Shown: piece after piece, positions 42,952-52,756 of the stretch
Layout of the letters: each line of letters begins with the position of its first letter
Numbering within the stretch: the stretch's first letter is position 1
From: CAVQFB01 sp963711675
GTDB taxonomy: Bacteria; Acidobacteriota; Terriglobia; Terriglobales; Acidobacteriaceae
Assembly: GCA_963711675.1 (NCBI GenBank)
Contig: CAVQFB010000003.1
Coordinates: 1-64,000, forward strand
Length of the DNA stretch: 64,000 bases
Direction: 5' to 3'
Made by a program: the position numbers and the translations under genes
The notes under the pieces: model-generated
Seen by the model: the letters and a program-made list of their open reading frames with translations, nothing else
Told to the model about the DNA's origin: nothing
The model's database searches: none

Positions 42952-43090
42952 CCCAAGAAAAAATTCTGTGTGAGTCCTTGAAGCCCTGGGACTCCAGGTC
43001 CTCGATATACCACTTCCTCGTTGCCGGACAACTCAACAGGCTGGCACGCCTTCGGTGGGCCTGTGTATGCATAACGTCCATGTTGCCCGT
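42952..43090. repeat. 140-bp direct repeat, left copy
   Basis: Starts CCCAAGAAAAAATTCTG and ends TTGCCCGT. The right copy is at 44374-44513. The two copies share long identical blocks (for example GCCTTCGGTGGGCCTG) and no net size change above one base. They flank the methyltransferase gene at 43234-44289. On the plus strand a frame with SSIYHxLxxGQL resembles an excisionase-type helix-turn-helix, but too weakly to call. Confidence 0.75.
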
Positions 43091-43233
43091 GATCCAGGCA
43101 CAATCGCAAGAATTGACAGGGATGGCCATGTCTACGGCTTGCCGACTTTTCGGCCAATGGTATCCCGAACTGACCAAGCAATTTGGGGCCAATCTGAGCT
43201 AGAATTCTGGCGCTTGCGGAAGGGGTGCAATAT

Positions 43234-44289
43234 ATGGCAATCGACATGGACAAGCTCAATGCTTTCATCGGGCGTTTTGTCGGGGATCTCGGTGCAGCGG
43301 TAGGTACCGGGATGGTCGTAATTGGGGAGAGGCTTGGACTGTACAAGGCACTCGCGGAGTACCCAATGACCTCGGCTGAACTTGCCGCCAAAACCAAAAC
43401 CGATGAACGCTACGTGCGGGAATGGCTGGCCTCACAGGCAGCGGGTGGCTATGTCACGTACGATGAAAAAACAAACAAGTTCAGTCTCACCGAGGAACAG
43501 GCCTTTGCCCTGGCCAACGAAGACAGCCCGGCGTATCTGCCTGGAGCATTCCAGCTAGCTCTCGGGTCACTCGCAGCGGTTCCACGAATTGCCGATTCGT
43601 TTCGCACGGGAGCGGGGATGGGCTGGCATGAACATGATGACGGCGTGTTTCACGGGTGCGAGAAGTTTTTTCGGCCTGGTTACGCCGCCAATCTGGTGAG
43701 CTCTTGGATCCCCGCGCTGCATGACGTAAAAGAAAAACTCGAGATCGGTGCGCGAGTCGCCGACGTGGGCTGCGGGCAAGGCGCTTCCACGGTGTTGATG
43801 GCGAAAGCATTCCCGAGATCTACCTTTTTGGGATTCGATTACCACGATAAATCGATCGAAGCAGCGCGTGATTCTGCTAAGCGTGAAGGGATTGCCGACC
43901 GGGTTACGTTCGAGGTGGCCAAAGCCAAGGAGTATCCAGGAAAGGACTACGACTTCGTCGCGGTTTTCGACTGTTTGCACGACATGGGCGATCCCGTCGG
44001 CGCCGCCGCCCACGTTCGACGCTCCCTGCGAGATGACGGTACGTGGATGATCGTGGAACCATTCGCGAATAACGAGTTGAAGGACAATCTGAATCCTGTG
44101 GGTCGGGTCTACTACTCGTTTTCGACACTGCTGTGCACGCCCTGTTCACGATCTCAGGAAGTAGGTCTTTGCCTGGGCGCACAATCCGGAGAGGCGCGCA
44201 TCCGAGAAGTGGTGACCTCAGCGGGCTTCAGCCGTTTCCGGCGAGCGACGGAAACGCCGTTCAACATAGTTTACGAAGCCCGGCCCTGA
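43234..44289 (+). CDS. SAM-dependent methyltransferase with winged-helix N-terminus
   Basis: A 351-aa class I methyltransferase. The N-terminal 100 residues form a winged-helix dimer domain (MVVIGERLGLYKALAEYPMT, SAELAAKTKTDERYVREWLA). The SAM loop is VADVGCGQGASTVLMAKAFP, followed by FLGFDYHDKSIEAA, YDFVAVFDCLHDMGDP and GTWMIVEPFANNEL. This is the Rv2258c-like group of unknown substrate. ATG preceded by GGAAGGGG. The gene lies between two ~140-bp direct repeats, which suggests it came in, or can leave, as a unit. Confidence 0.85.
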   Translation: MAIDMDKLNAFIGRFVGDLGAAVGTGMVVIGERLGLYKALAEYPMTSAELAAKTKTDERYVREWLASQAAGGYVTYDEKTNKFSLTEEQAFALANEDSPAYLPGAFQLALGSLAAVPRIADSFRTGAGMGWHEHDDGVFHGCEKFFRPGYAANLVSSWIPALHDVKEKLEIGARVADVGCGQGASTVLMAKAFPRSTFLGFDYHDKSIEAARDSAKREGIADRVTFEVAKAKEYPGKDYDFVAVFDCLHDMGDPVGAAAHVRRSLRDDGTWMIVEPFANNELKDNLNPVGRVYYSFSTLLCTPCSRSQEVGLCLGAQSGEARIREVVTSAGFSRFRRATETPFNIVYEARP

Positions 44290-44373
44290 ACGGATGACTT
44301 GAAGGTCCGGAAATGGACTTGGAAGCAGCGGGACGCGTTCCGGGCCGGTTTAGTGCGGCTGCCCGGAAGTTAT

Positions 44374-44513
44374 CCCAAGAAAAAATTCTGCCGTGAACCC
44401 TTGAAGCGGTGGGACTCCACGTCCTCGATATACCACCTCCTCATTTCCGGACAACTCGAAGGTCTGGCCCGCCTTCGGTGGGCCTGGGTATGGATAACGT
44501 CCGGTTTGCCCGT
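44374..44513. repeat. 140-bp direct repeat, right copy
   Basis: Partner of the copy at 42952-43090, in the same orientation, 85 bases after the methyltransferase stop. Point differences between the copies show the duplication is not recent. Confidence 0.75.
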
Positions 44514-44654
44514 CAACCGTCCGCGATCGGATGCCGTCCTGTTGTTTCGGAATTCAGATTTTGTTTCTGGAATCCAGCAAGTGAGCGGCATCCGTTCGGC
44601 GTGGCAGGGATCCGGCGGGCAGGGACCCGTCAACGTGGAACAGGTTACAGTTTT

Positions 44655-46519
44655 TTATCGGACCTCGATTTGTTGTACCACCTTCATCTTTAGCCTGGTA
44701 TTGAAGACCTCCAGTTGCAGAGTCCCAGCTTCAGTCGGCTGATACTCAAAATCATACGTTTCGCCGGGTAGGGTGGACTGACGTGCTTTCTGCATCAGTG
44801 CCTGTTCCGTGGGCAGATCTGCGCCATCTCTCGCGATCGCTCGCCACTGAAGTTGCTTCTCCGGTGCTCGGAGAGCGGCTCCAATTCCATCGAAGGCAGC
44901 GATATTGATAAGTCGTAAGCGGTACCGCTGGCCGGCTTCCAATGTAAGGTGGCCGGCTTTAACCCGCCGTTGAAGAGCACTTGTCCCTCCGATGGCCCGG
45001 GACCTCCTCGGCTGAGCAGCACAATATGGTCATGTTCCGGGTCAAACTTGGCTTCTCGTTCGACTACGATGAGAGGCCCGTATAGTCCGCCGGAGAGCTG
45101 TGCCTGGTCGTGTAAATGGGTGTGATATATGAACGTACCGGCGCGCGGGGGCGTGAAGCGAACGCGGAAGGAAGCGCCGGGATTGATCATGGGCGTGACC
45201 TGGTTGCCGTGCGCACCCCAATCCGCCACTCCATCGTAGTAACTCTCCAGTTCCATGCCGTGCCAATGCACTGTAGTTGCTTCGCGCAATTGGTTGAGAA
45301 CGGTTATTTCGACCCTTCGTCCACGCTCCAAAATGATCGGCGGTCCGGATTGACCGACATTTTCCGGAATGAGCCGATGGTTCTCCTCCAACTGGTAGCC
45401 GAATCCTGCTGGGACATCGTCGCGCGCGGGGCGCTCGCGAACCAGCAGACGGATTTTGCGAGTGCGGCCATGAGCGGGTACCGGTTTCCGCTCGCCTGTC
45501 ACCGTGATGCCTAACACCATTCCCGCCATATGATTCCCATGGTCTTCATGACCGAATTGATTCGCCAGTGCGTTGGCGACTGTCATATCTGCCGACATGT
45601 GCGGTATGAAATGGCAGTGAAACAGCCAATGACCGGGCGGTGGAGTCCAATACGTGTTCATGGTCCCTCCCCAAGTCAACCGATACGTGTTAACCATCGG
45701 TTGTTTTCCCGAAGGAAATGTATGATCCGTCTCGCCATCGCCTGCACTGTCAACGCGGAAGTAGGATCCATGCATGTGCATCGGATGCGGCGTGTCACTG
45801 GCATTGATCCACCGCCAGCGAACTGGCTCGTCCGCGGCGTAAGTAAGGCGTTCGGTGTATGGCCAGGATTTGCCATTGATCACGGCAATCTGGTGGGCCG
45901 GTGTCTCGCCAAAGTCGGTTCCACTCCGCCACAAGGTAATCACAAAAACCCGGTCGGCGGGCGCACTGCCTCGCGGGTCCACGATGAATGCCCCAGCGAG
46001 CTGACTATCTTGGCCAAAAGGTCGGCCATGGTCACTACGTGCCAAATCGGTACCGGCGCTTGCATAGTATTCATAGGTGCCGGGTGCGCCCGCAGGAAAT
46101 CGCCATTCTCGCGTTTCGTTCGGCGCCAGTTCGTCGACAGCTTTTTCGTCACCCGGATGCGGGTGGAGACCGTGCATCACTGCCTTAACGGGCAGCAGGT
46201 TGCGAACTGTTAAATGAATCTCGGCGCCCTCAGGTACTCGAATCAGTGGCCCGGGAACTTGAAGCGGTCCGCCCTCCTCCGCGAACGCGTAAACCTTCAT
46301 GCTGGGACCCGTTTCGGCCTCCGGGTACCAGTCTCCTTGCCGCACTTCGAGGTGGAGGGTCAGAACTCCGTTCTCTAATTTTCCAGCGGCTCTTTGGTTG
46401 GAGTTCGCCCGGATGCGTCCAGGGGCGGCGCTAGGTGATTGGCGAACCGATGCAATTCCCAGCCCAATGACGAGAATGCCAAAGGCTGAAGAACCGAGCA
46501 GTAGGCGACCAAAGGCCAT
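44655..46519 (-). pseudogene. Multicopper oxidase with permuted domains, frameshifted near its end
   Basis: About 620 residues over two frames. A leader (GRLLLGSSAFGILVIGLGI) precedes a first cupredoxin domain with worn ligand motifs (MHGLHPHPGD, YEYYASAG). The second domain keeps HPMHMHGSYF and the type 1 copper H-C-H pattern FHCHFIPHMSADM. The third has TTVHWHGMELESYYDG and FIYHTHLHDQAQLSGGLYG, motifs that in ordinary laccases come first. So the working order is permuted. The frame then shifts near 44945: the natural end (EAGQRYRLRLINIAAFDGIG to VFNTRLKMKVVQQIEVR) lies in the next frame, 44655-44942. A one-base indel would restore it. Confidence 0.8.
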
Positions 46520-46689
46520 TCTCAAAATTCCCGACCCCTCGCACACTTCTCCGATTATGCACCGCGGGGTCGCCGCGAGACCACCGGACGACTCGAGTCG
46601 GCGCTCCGGCGCGCTTGGGCGCAGTTCATGTTGGCTTCAACCGCAACTCCTTTGGGGGACAGATTCCTCCGGAAGAGTAGTCGGCAAAC

Positions 46690-46713
46690 CTTACCTTACC
46701 CGGATTAGGTAAG
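46690..46713. promoter_or_regulatory. Dyad upstream of the receptor-like kinase
   Basis: CTTACCT (46690-46696) and AGGTAAG (46707-46713) form a 7-bp inverted repeat about 70 bases before the kinase start. It could be an operator or a small 5' hairpin. Confidence 0.3.
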
Positions 46714-46782
46714 AGTTGCCCGTCATCCATTCGCAATTCGTCAGCGAGCATATTCAACTAGCGTAAAATCCCTGCAACGCAC

Positions 46783-49182
46783 ATGACCCTAGCTGCCGGA
46801 ACTCGCCTTGGTCCCTACGAGATCCTTGCGCTCATCGGGGAGGGCGGCATGGGAGTTGTGTTCCAGGCGCGAGATCCACGGCTGGATCGTCAAGTCGCCA
46901 TTAAGCTGCTGCCGCCCGCCTTGGCAGCTGACCGGCAAGCACAGGAACGCCTCCGCCGTGAGGCGATGGCGGTCGCCGCACTGGATCATCCCTACATTTG
47001 CAAAATCTTCGAAATAGGCGAAGAACGGGATGCCGTGTTTCTGGTGATGGAATACGTCGCCGGAGAAACGCTCGATCACCGGCTGCGGAAGGGCCGCATG
47101 CCTCTCCCGGAAACGCTTCGTTTGGCTGGCGAGATCGCCGAGGCACTGCAGGAAGCCCACGAGCGGGGGATTCTGCACCGTGACCTAAAGCCCTCGAATA
47201 TCATGCTGACTCAACAAGGTCACGTGAAAGTCATGGACTTCGGTCTGGCCAAGCGAGTGGGGGATCTGCCCCAGGCTGGCGATGCCACCCGCGATCTCAC
47301 AAGCCCGCAATTGACCGCGCCGGGAACAATCCTGGGCACGCCCGACTACATGTCGCCGGAACAGTTGAAGGGCTTGCCGCTCGATGTACGTTCGGATCTG
47401 TTTTCCTTCGGCGTAGTTCTGGCTGAGATGGCCGGCGCGCGGCATCCGTTCCGGAAACCATCAACGGTGGAAACCCTCTCCGCCGTGCTCCGCGATCCTC
47501 CCGATCTCAACAACGATATTCCTCAAGGGATGACGCTGCTGTTACAGCGCCTGCTGGCCAAGTCTGCTGAGGATCGTTACGGCTCCGCCGCGGATGTACG
47601 TGCCAGCCTGGGCGGGTTGGCCGCTTCGTCCGGGGCCGCCGGTCTGAACAAGATCAGCACCGGCGCATCCCCTGCGTGGAGATGGCCGGCGGCGGCCGGT
47701 CTGGCAATCTTCATCGGATTGGCAGTGTATCTGGTTATCCATTTCGGGTGGTTGCACACGGAGCCCCGCGGGCCGGGGGCGGAAATCCTTCCTCGCGCCA
47801 TCCGGTCCATTGCCGTGCTTCCACTCGACAATTACTCGGGCGACCCCAACCAGGATTATTTCGCCGAGGGAATGACCGACGAATTGACGACAGACCTGGC
47901 GACCATCAGCCAGCTTCGCGTGATCTCGCGCGGCTCAGCGATGCAGTTCAAAGGCGAGCATCGTCCACCGACTCCTGAAATCGCGAAAACGCTCAACGTT
48001 GATGCGGTGGTGGAAGGTTCAGTGCTGCGAGCCGGGGACAAAGTCCGGATCACCGCGCAATTGATCGACGCGCGGGCAGACAAGCATCTGTGGGCCAAGA
48101 GCTTCGAGCGCAACTCGCGCGACGTGCTTGCGCTCCAGGATGAACTGGCATCAGCAATCGCAGGTGAGATCAACGTTCAATTAACCCCAAACGAGCAGGC
48201 GCGGTTGGCCAGCGCTCAGAGTGTGGATCCCGCGGCGCACGACGCCTATTTGCAGGGCCGGTATTTCTTTAATCGCCCCAGTGACGAGAACCTGAAGAAA
48301 GCCATCGAGCGCTTCGAAGTGGCGGTCAAGTTGGATCCAAACTTTGCGCCGGCGTTCTCTGGACTGTCCGACGCCTATCTCTGGGCCGGTTACAACGAAG
48401 GCGTCCTTACCGCCGCGGAAGCCAGGCCCAAAGCAAAGGCAGCGGCTGAGCGGGCGAGTCAACTGGACGACACTTCCGCTGAGGCCCATACGTCCCTCGC
48501 AGTATTCAAACTCTTCTACGAATATGATTGGGCGGGCTGCGAGAGCGAATTTCGCCGGGCATTCGCACTCAATCCCAACTATGCGTTTGCCCACGATCAG
48601 TTCGGCCTGGCGCTGGCGTTTCAGGGACGGCTCGGCGAATCTTTGTCCGAAGGCAAGCTCGCGTCTGAACTCGATCCCCTTTCTCCGCAAATCCCGATCG
48701 ACAATATTTTTGCCTATGCGTGGCAGGGCAAATACCAAGGGGCGAGGGAGCAGGCCAACAGGGCTTCCGATCTCGATCCGGCATACTTCTTTCCCCAGAT
48801 GGCATACGGGTGGATCGACATCGAGGCGGGGAAAACTCGCGACGCCATCCCGGAATTGCTAAAAGCTAAAGCCATGGAGTCGCCCGCCTTCGTTACCGCA
48901 TTTCTTGGGTACGCCTATGGGGCCTCCGGCGATCGGGCCCACGCGATGGCGGAGATGGAAGACTTGAAAAGAATGTCGTTGCATGGTCATGTTCTGCCTT
49001 TCAACCTGGCGCTTGTGTATATCGGTCTGGGCGATCGCGAACGCGCGTTGGATTGCCTTGAACAAGCCTACGCATCCGATTCGCAGTGGATGGGATGGCT
49101 CAAGAGCGACCGTATCTTCGATCAGCTCCGCTCCGAGCCTCGCTTTGTCGCGCTGATGAAGAAGCTGGGATTCGACAGTTGA
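46783..49182 (+). CDS. Ser/Thr protein kinase with TolB-like and TPR regions
   Basis: A 799-aa receptor-type kinase. Residues 10-270: Hanks kinase with the P-loop IGEGGMGVVFQARD, Lys41 in VAIKLL, HRDLKPSN (Asp134), DFGLAK (152-154), TPDYMSPEQLKG and a normal activation segment. One membrane helix follows near 300-320 (LAIFIGLAVYLVIHFGWL). The outer part starts with a TolB/FlgO-like domain (RSIAVLPLDNYSGDPNQDYF, EGMTDELTTDLATISQLRVI) and continues as about eight TPR-like repeats (AKAAAERASQLDDTSAEAHT). Acidobacteria have many such kinases. The target is unknown. No strong ribosome site precedes the ATG. Confidence 0.92.
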   Translation: MTLAAGTRLGPYEILALIGEGGMGVVFQARDPRLDRQVAIKLLPPALAADRQAQERLRREAMAVAALDHPYICKIFEIGEERDAVFLVMEYVAGETLDHRLRKGRMPLPETLRLAGEIAEALQEAHERGILHRDLKPSNIMLTQQGHVKVMDFGLAKRVGDLPQAGDATRDLTSPQLTAPGTILGTPDYMSPEQLKGLPLDVRSDLFSFGVVLAEMAGARHPFRKPSTVETLSAVLRDPPDLNNDIPQGMTLLLQRLLAKSAEDRYGSAADVRASLGGLAASSGAAGLNKISTGASPAWRWPAAAGLAIFIGLAVYLVIHFGWLHTEPRGPGAEILPRAIRSIAVLPLDNYSGDPNQDYFAEGMTDELTTDLATISQLRVISRGSAMQFKGEHRPPTPEIAKTLNVDAVVEGSVLRAGDKVRITAQLIDARADKHLWAKSFERNSRDVLALQDELASAIAGEINVQLTPNEQARLASAQSVDPAAHDAYLQGRYFFNRPSDENLKKAIERFEVAVKLDPNFAPAFSGLSDAYLWAGYNEGVLTAAEARPKAKAAAERASQLDDTSAEAHTSLAVFKLFYEYDWAGCESEFRRAFALNPNYAFAHDQFGLALAFQGRLGESLSEGKLASELDPLSPQIPIDNIFAYAWQGKYQGAREQANRASDLDPAYFFPQMAYGWIDIEAGKTRDAIPELLKAKAMESPAFVTAFLGYAYGASGDRAHAMAEMEDLKRMSLHGHVLPFNLALVYIGLGDRERALDCLEQAYASDSQWMGWLKSDRIFDQLRSEPRFVALMKKLGFDS

Positions 49183-49216
49183 ATTGGGAGGAGCGTCCGT
49201 CTCTGGGAGGATCTGG

Positions 49217-49987
49217 ATGTCAGACATGAATGACAAAGTAGCTCTGATTACCGGAGCGAGCAGCGGCATTGGCCGGGCGACAGCCGAAGTCTTCGCGGCG
49301 CGAGGCGCCAAGGTAGTTCTTGCGGCGCGGCGCGAACATGAGTTGGCGACGCTTACGAGCGAGATAGGGTCTCGCGGAGGAAGAGCGAGTTTCGTGGTCA
49401 CGGATGTCGCAATCGCCAGGGATGTCGAACGGATGGTGGCACATGCGATTGAGACATTTGGACGGCTCGACTACGCGGTGAACAACGCCGGCATTGAGGG
49501 AAAGCTCGCAGGTATCACCGATCTACCCGAGCAGGAATGGGATCGAGTTCTTGACACGAACCTGAAGGGGACCTTTCTGTGTTTGCAATACGAGGCGCGA
49601 GCCATGCTCGCGGGCGGACATGGCGGCGCGATCGTCAACGTCGGTTCCGTCAACTCCTTTCTCGGCTTCCCCACCGGCTCGGCGTACGTGGCCTCGAAGC
49701 ACGGACAAATCGGGCTGACTACGAGCGTTTCCGCGGAGCTGGCGCCGCAGGGAATCCGGGTCAACCTCGTGTGTCCGGGATTCATCGATACGGCGATGCA
49801 TCATCGGGCGCGCGGCCTCCTCGGCGATGACTTGTACGACAAGGTTCTGATACCCCGTGTTCATACCAGGCGCGCAGGCCGTCCGGATGAGATCGCCCAG
49901 ACTATAGTCTTCCTGTGCTCGGACGAGGCCAGCTACATCTCGGGCACCACGTTGACACCCGATGGAGGGTTCACTCTAACCGTCTAG
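49217..49987 (+). CDS. Short-chain dehydrogenase/reductase
   Basis: A 256-aa classical SDR. GGGAGG sits seven bases before the ATG. Motifs: ALITGASSGIGRATAEVFAA (NAD(P) loop), LDYAVNNAGIEG, catalytic Ser in IVNVGSVNSFLG, YVASKHG (Tyr/Lys), and PDGGFTL at the end. Arg after the Gly-rich loop (VVLAARREHE) suggests NADPH preference. The substrate is not evident. It starts 34 bases after the kinase stop and is followed 51 bases later by another SDR, so the three may be cotranscribed. Confidence 0.88.
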   Translation: MSDMNDKVALITGASSGIGRATAEVFAARGAKVVLAARREHELATLTSEIGSRGGRASFVVTDVAIARDVERMVAHAIETFGRLDYAVNNAGIEGKLAGITDLPEQEWDRVLDTNLKGTFLCLQYEARAMLAGGHGGAIVNVGSVNSFLGFPTGSAYVASKHGQIGLTTSVSAELAPQGIRVNLVCPGFIDTAMHHRARGLLGDDLYDKVLIPRVHTRRAGRPDEIAQTIVFLCSDEASYISGTTLTPDGGFTLTV

Positions 49988-50038
49988 CTTGATTCGCAGC
50001 ATCCATCCTGTTCGTGGGTCTTTTGAAGGGCGAGCCTA

Positions 50039-50806
50039 ATGAAAACGTCTACATTATTTGATCTAACCGGCCGGGTGGCGGTCGTGACGGGCGGTAATGG
50101 CGGAATTGGCCGCGGCATTGCGCTCGGATTGGCCGAGGCCGGGGCCGCCGTCGCAGTCTTTGGACGAAACCACGAAAAGAACCAGCGGGTGCTTTCCGAA
50201 CTGAAAGCCATCGGTGTTCCATCGATTGCTGTGACGGTGGATGTGACCGATCGCGCCGGACTGGAGCCCGCGCTTCACCGGGTCGAGAGCCAGCTTGGCG
50301 GCATCGGCATCCTGGTAAATAATGCCGGCAACGTCTCGCTGAGCGGCGGCGTGTTGAACGAAAAGCCTGAGGACTGGGACAGCGTCATCGAGACCCAACT
50401 CAACGCGGTTTTCCTTCTTTCGAAGCTCGCCGCCAAGGCGATGGTTAGTCGCAAGAGTGGGAAAATTATTAACATCGGCAGCATGTACTCGTTTTTTGGG
50501 TCCGGGCTTATCCCCTCTTACAGCGCGGCCAAAGGCGCGATCGTCCAGCTGACCAAGTCCATGGCCATTGAGCTCGCACCGCATAACATTCAAGTCAATG
50601 CGATAGCGCCGGGCTGGATCGAAACCGACATGACGGCGCCCGTCAAAACCATGCCATTGAATGACGAAATTCTTTCGCGGACCCCCGCCGGCCGGTGGGG
50701 TCAAGCCGAGGAAGTCGCCGGAACCGCCGTGTACCTGGCCTCGCGCGCTTCGGACTTCGTCACCGGTACCACGATTCGTGTTGACGGCGGTTATGCGATC
50801 CGATGA
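50039..50806 (+). CDS. Short-chain dehydrogenase/reductase
   Basis: A 255-aa SDR with VAVVTGGNGGIGRGIALGLA, GILVNNAGNVSLSGG, IINIGSMYSFFGSGL (Ser), YSAAKGAI (Tyr/Lys) and NAIAPGWIETDM, ending TTIRVDGGYAIR. The start FDLTGRVAVVTGG and the RNHEKNQ after the second strand resemble the gluconate/2-deoxy-gluconate 5-dehydrogenase type, but this is only a family resemblance. GAAGGGCGAG precedes the ATG. Paired with the SDR before it. Confidence 0.88.
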   Translation: MKTSTLFDLTGRVAVVTGGNGGIGRGIALGLAEAGAAVAVFGRNHEKNQRVLSELKAIGVPSIAVTVDVTDRAGLEPALHRVESQLGGIGILVNNAGNVSLSGGVLNEKPEDWDSVIETQLNAVFLLSKLAAKAMVSRKSGKIINIGSMYSFFGSGLIPSYSAAKGAIVQLTKSMAIELAPHNIQVNAIAPGWIETDMTAPVKTMPLNDEILSRTPAGRWGQAEEVAGTAVYLASRASDFVTGTTIRVDGGYAIR

Positions 50807-51166
50807 CATCTGCAAACGTAACGAAAGACCGAAACCGATCCATTTTGCAATGCTCCGTGAGATTGTTTCCGGTTTGTTTGAATGCTATGTCCAGGAGGAG
50901 CGCGTGGTGTAGAAAAAGCTGAACTCAACGGGAACGTTGATTCAGACAACAACCACGGAGGCTCCTCAAGGACAAAAGTCCAGAGGACCGAGGCCGGCCA
51001 CGGAAAAGAGAACCGGCCCTCTGCTCATACGGCCGCGGCAGATTGAAAGTCTTTGCACACTATGCGCCCAGGGAAGATAAGTGTATGGTTGCTGCCCTGC
51101 TAGAAATCCGGAGATTGCCGCGCAATCCGGATTCTCTGTAGGAGGAATCATTGTAGGAGGAATCAT
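50807..51166. other. Intergenic region with a duplicated ribosome-binding segment
   Basis: No gene. Around 50968-51010 a stretch (GGACCGAGGC and AAAGAGAACCGG) resembles 2759-2790, another small dispersed repeat. The final 30 bases are a perfect tandem duplication carrying two ribosome sites, listed next. Confidence 0.45.
51137..51166 (+). promoter_or_regulatory. Tandemly duplicated Shine-Dalgarno segment
   Basis: TGTAGGAGGAATCAT occurs twice back to back (51137-51151 and 51152-51166), directly before the TTG start of the exported propeller-like protein. Each unit has AGGAGG at good spacing: the second to the TTG at 51167, the first to a TTG followed at once by TAG, a start-stop pair. The duplication may tune translation of the gene. 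Confidence 0.6.
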
Positions 51167-52570
51167 TTGATACGTAGAATTCAATGCCTCTTTGTCTTGA
51201 TGCTCTCTCTTTTGCTTGGTTCGAATGCCTGGGCCCAATGGTCGTCCGATCCCGCGAAGAACCTGCCTCTGGCCGACAAGAAGGATGGTGCTGATCAGGT
51301 GCAGCCTAAGGTGAGGCCGTTGCCGAATGGCGGGTGGTATGTGAGTTGGTTCGATGCGGATCCGAACAGCCCACCGCCCGTTGGATATAGCGTATTTCTC
51401 CAGCGGCTCAATGCCGGCGGTAACGAGCAGTTCAAACACGGCGGAATCCAGGTCGCTCACTTGAGCAACTCCTCCACCGAAGACTATGGGCTCGACATCG
51501 ACACGTCCGGAAATGCGCTGCTCGCCTTCCTCGATACGCGCGAGGGAGCGAACCAGCAAGTGACTGCAGCCAAGATGAGTCCTGCGGGAAAGCCCCTTTG
51601 GGGGCCTCGTGGCGTGCAGCTCACCAAGGGCTCGGTTCATTCCAATTTTTCGCCAAAGATCGCCGGCACCAGCGATGGCGGGGCGGTCGTGGCTTGGACT
51701 CGCGACAGCGACACCGTGCTGCAAAAACTCGACGCCCACGGTAAGACTCAGTGGGGCAAGGGAGTGGTACTGAGCGAGTCGGGCCAAACTTACTTTCTGG
51801 CCGACCTGCACGCCGCTGGCAACGGTTCCGTCATGGTTTCCTGGGTGCGTAACTTCCAGCTTCGCGCCAATAAGCTTTCGGCCGCGGGCAAGCTCCTATG
51901 GGGAAAGAATCACGTAACCATCTTCGATAATGGATCCCTCCAGTTTGGTTCATTCCCGTATTTTGTGCCGGATGGCAAGGGTGGCGCTGTCTTCGCCTGG
52001 TACACCAGCAGTCCCGCTCTGCAATGCTTTGCCCAGCATATTCTGGCCAACGGCCACGAGGCTTTTCCTCACAACGGTGTGGCGGCCTCAACCAATACGC
52101 TCGATGTGCGGGTAGACCCGGCGGCTTCCTACCGGGCAGCAACCGATGAAGTATTCCTCGTCTGGACCGAAGAGGATTCCAACCAGGTGCTGAATGGAAT
52201 TTACGCGCAGAAATTTAGCCCCAAAGGCGGACGTCGCTGGGGACAAAGCGGGTTGGTGATCGTGCCCTTAGGAGGAGATTCGCAAATTCTCCCCAGCAAC
52301 GTGCAGATCGGCGGGGGAGCGCTGGCTTTCTGGATTGATATGGCGGGTTTTGGAAATGCCTCCATTCAGGCCGCACGTCTTCAATCGGACGGGCAGTTCA
52401 AGTGCAAGCAGTTTCCTGTGTCTACGGCGAAGGCGAACAAAGGCAGGCCGGACGCTGACATGGTGACCGCCACTGGGCTCTCTGCCATCGCCTTCGAAGA
52501 TGATCGTCTCGGCAGCAATGGGATTTATATCCAGAACGTGAACAGCGATTGTTCGCTGGGGCAGAAATAA
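51167..52570 (+). CDS. Exported propeller-like hypothetical protein
   Basis: A 467-aa secreted protein. Signal peptide: CLFVLMLSLLLGSNAWAQ. The mature part has repeating units of about 55-60 residues with GGxxxxWxD/R, for example GGWYVSWFDADPNS, ALLAFLDTREGANQQ, GGAVVAWTRDSDTVLQKLDA, GSVMVSWVRNFQLRANKLSA and GGAVFAWYTSSP. This pattern fits a beta-propeller of six or seven blades. No enzyme residues are apparent. The start is TTG after an AGGAGG box; a TTG start together with strong ribosome sites hints at balanced expression. Confidence 0.78.
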   Translation: MIRRIQCLFVLMLSLLLGSNAWAQWSSDPAKNLPLADKKDGADQVQPKVRPLPNGGWYVSWFDADPNSPPPVGYSVFLQRLNAGGNEQFKHGGIQVAHLSNSSTEDYGLDIDTSGNALLAFLDTREGANQQVTAAKMSPAGKPLWGPRGVQLTKGSVHSNFSPKIAGTSDGGAVVAWTRDSDTVLQKLDAHGKTQWGKGVVLSESGQTYFLADLHAAGNGSVMVSWVRNFQLRANKLSAAGKLLWGKNHVTIFDNGSLQFGSFPYFVPDGKGGAVFAWYTSSPALQCFAQHILANGHEAFPHNGVAASTNTLDVRVDPAASYRAATDEVFLVWTEEDSNQVLNGIYAQKFSPKGGRRWGQSGLVIVPLGGDSQILPSNVQIGGGALAFWIDMAGFGNASIQAARLQSDGQFKCKQFPVSTAKANKGRPDADMVTATGLSAIAFEDDRLGSNGIYIQNVNSDCSLGQK

Positions 52571-52639
52571 CGCCTTCGGTGGTAGTTGGGCAGCGTTGGG
52601 GGTATCCGCGGCGCGGAAAGAAAATCCCGTCTCTCCCGC

Positions 52640-52756
52640 AGCGTTCGATGCTCGATTAGGGAAATAGCGAAATCGGTTGCGGGGGCGCTCCTCCGGTTAG
52701 CACGCAAATCAGGAAAAACAATCGAGTGGCTTTTGAACGGGAGAGAGAAGCTCTGA
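52640..52756 (+). pseudogene. XRE-family regulator relic, copy 1
   Basis: The plus strand ends ALLRLARKSGKTIEWLLNG, then REKL and stop. This is the last part of an XRE helix-turn-helix domain (LLxLARxxGxTIEWLLxG). Upstream the frame breaks: LDxGNSEIG is in a different frame. Related relics on the minus strand flank the phd-vapC pair at 60.7 kb. Confidence 0.65.

Noticed and set aside
42952..43090. Excisionase-like helix-turn-helix in the 140-bp repeats
   Set aside because: SSIYHLLISGQL is suggestive, but no start, no full domain, and the copies differ at key positions.
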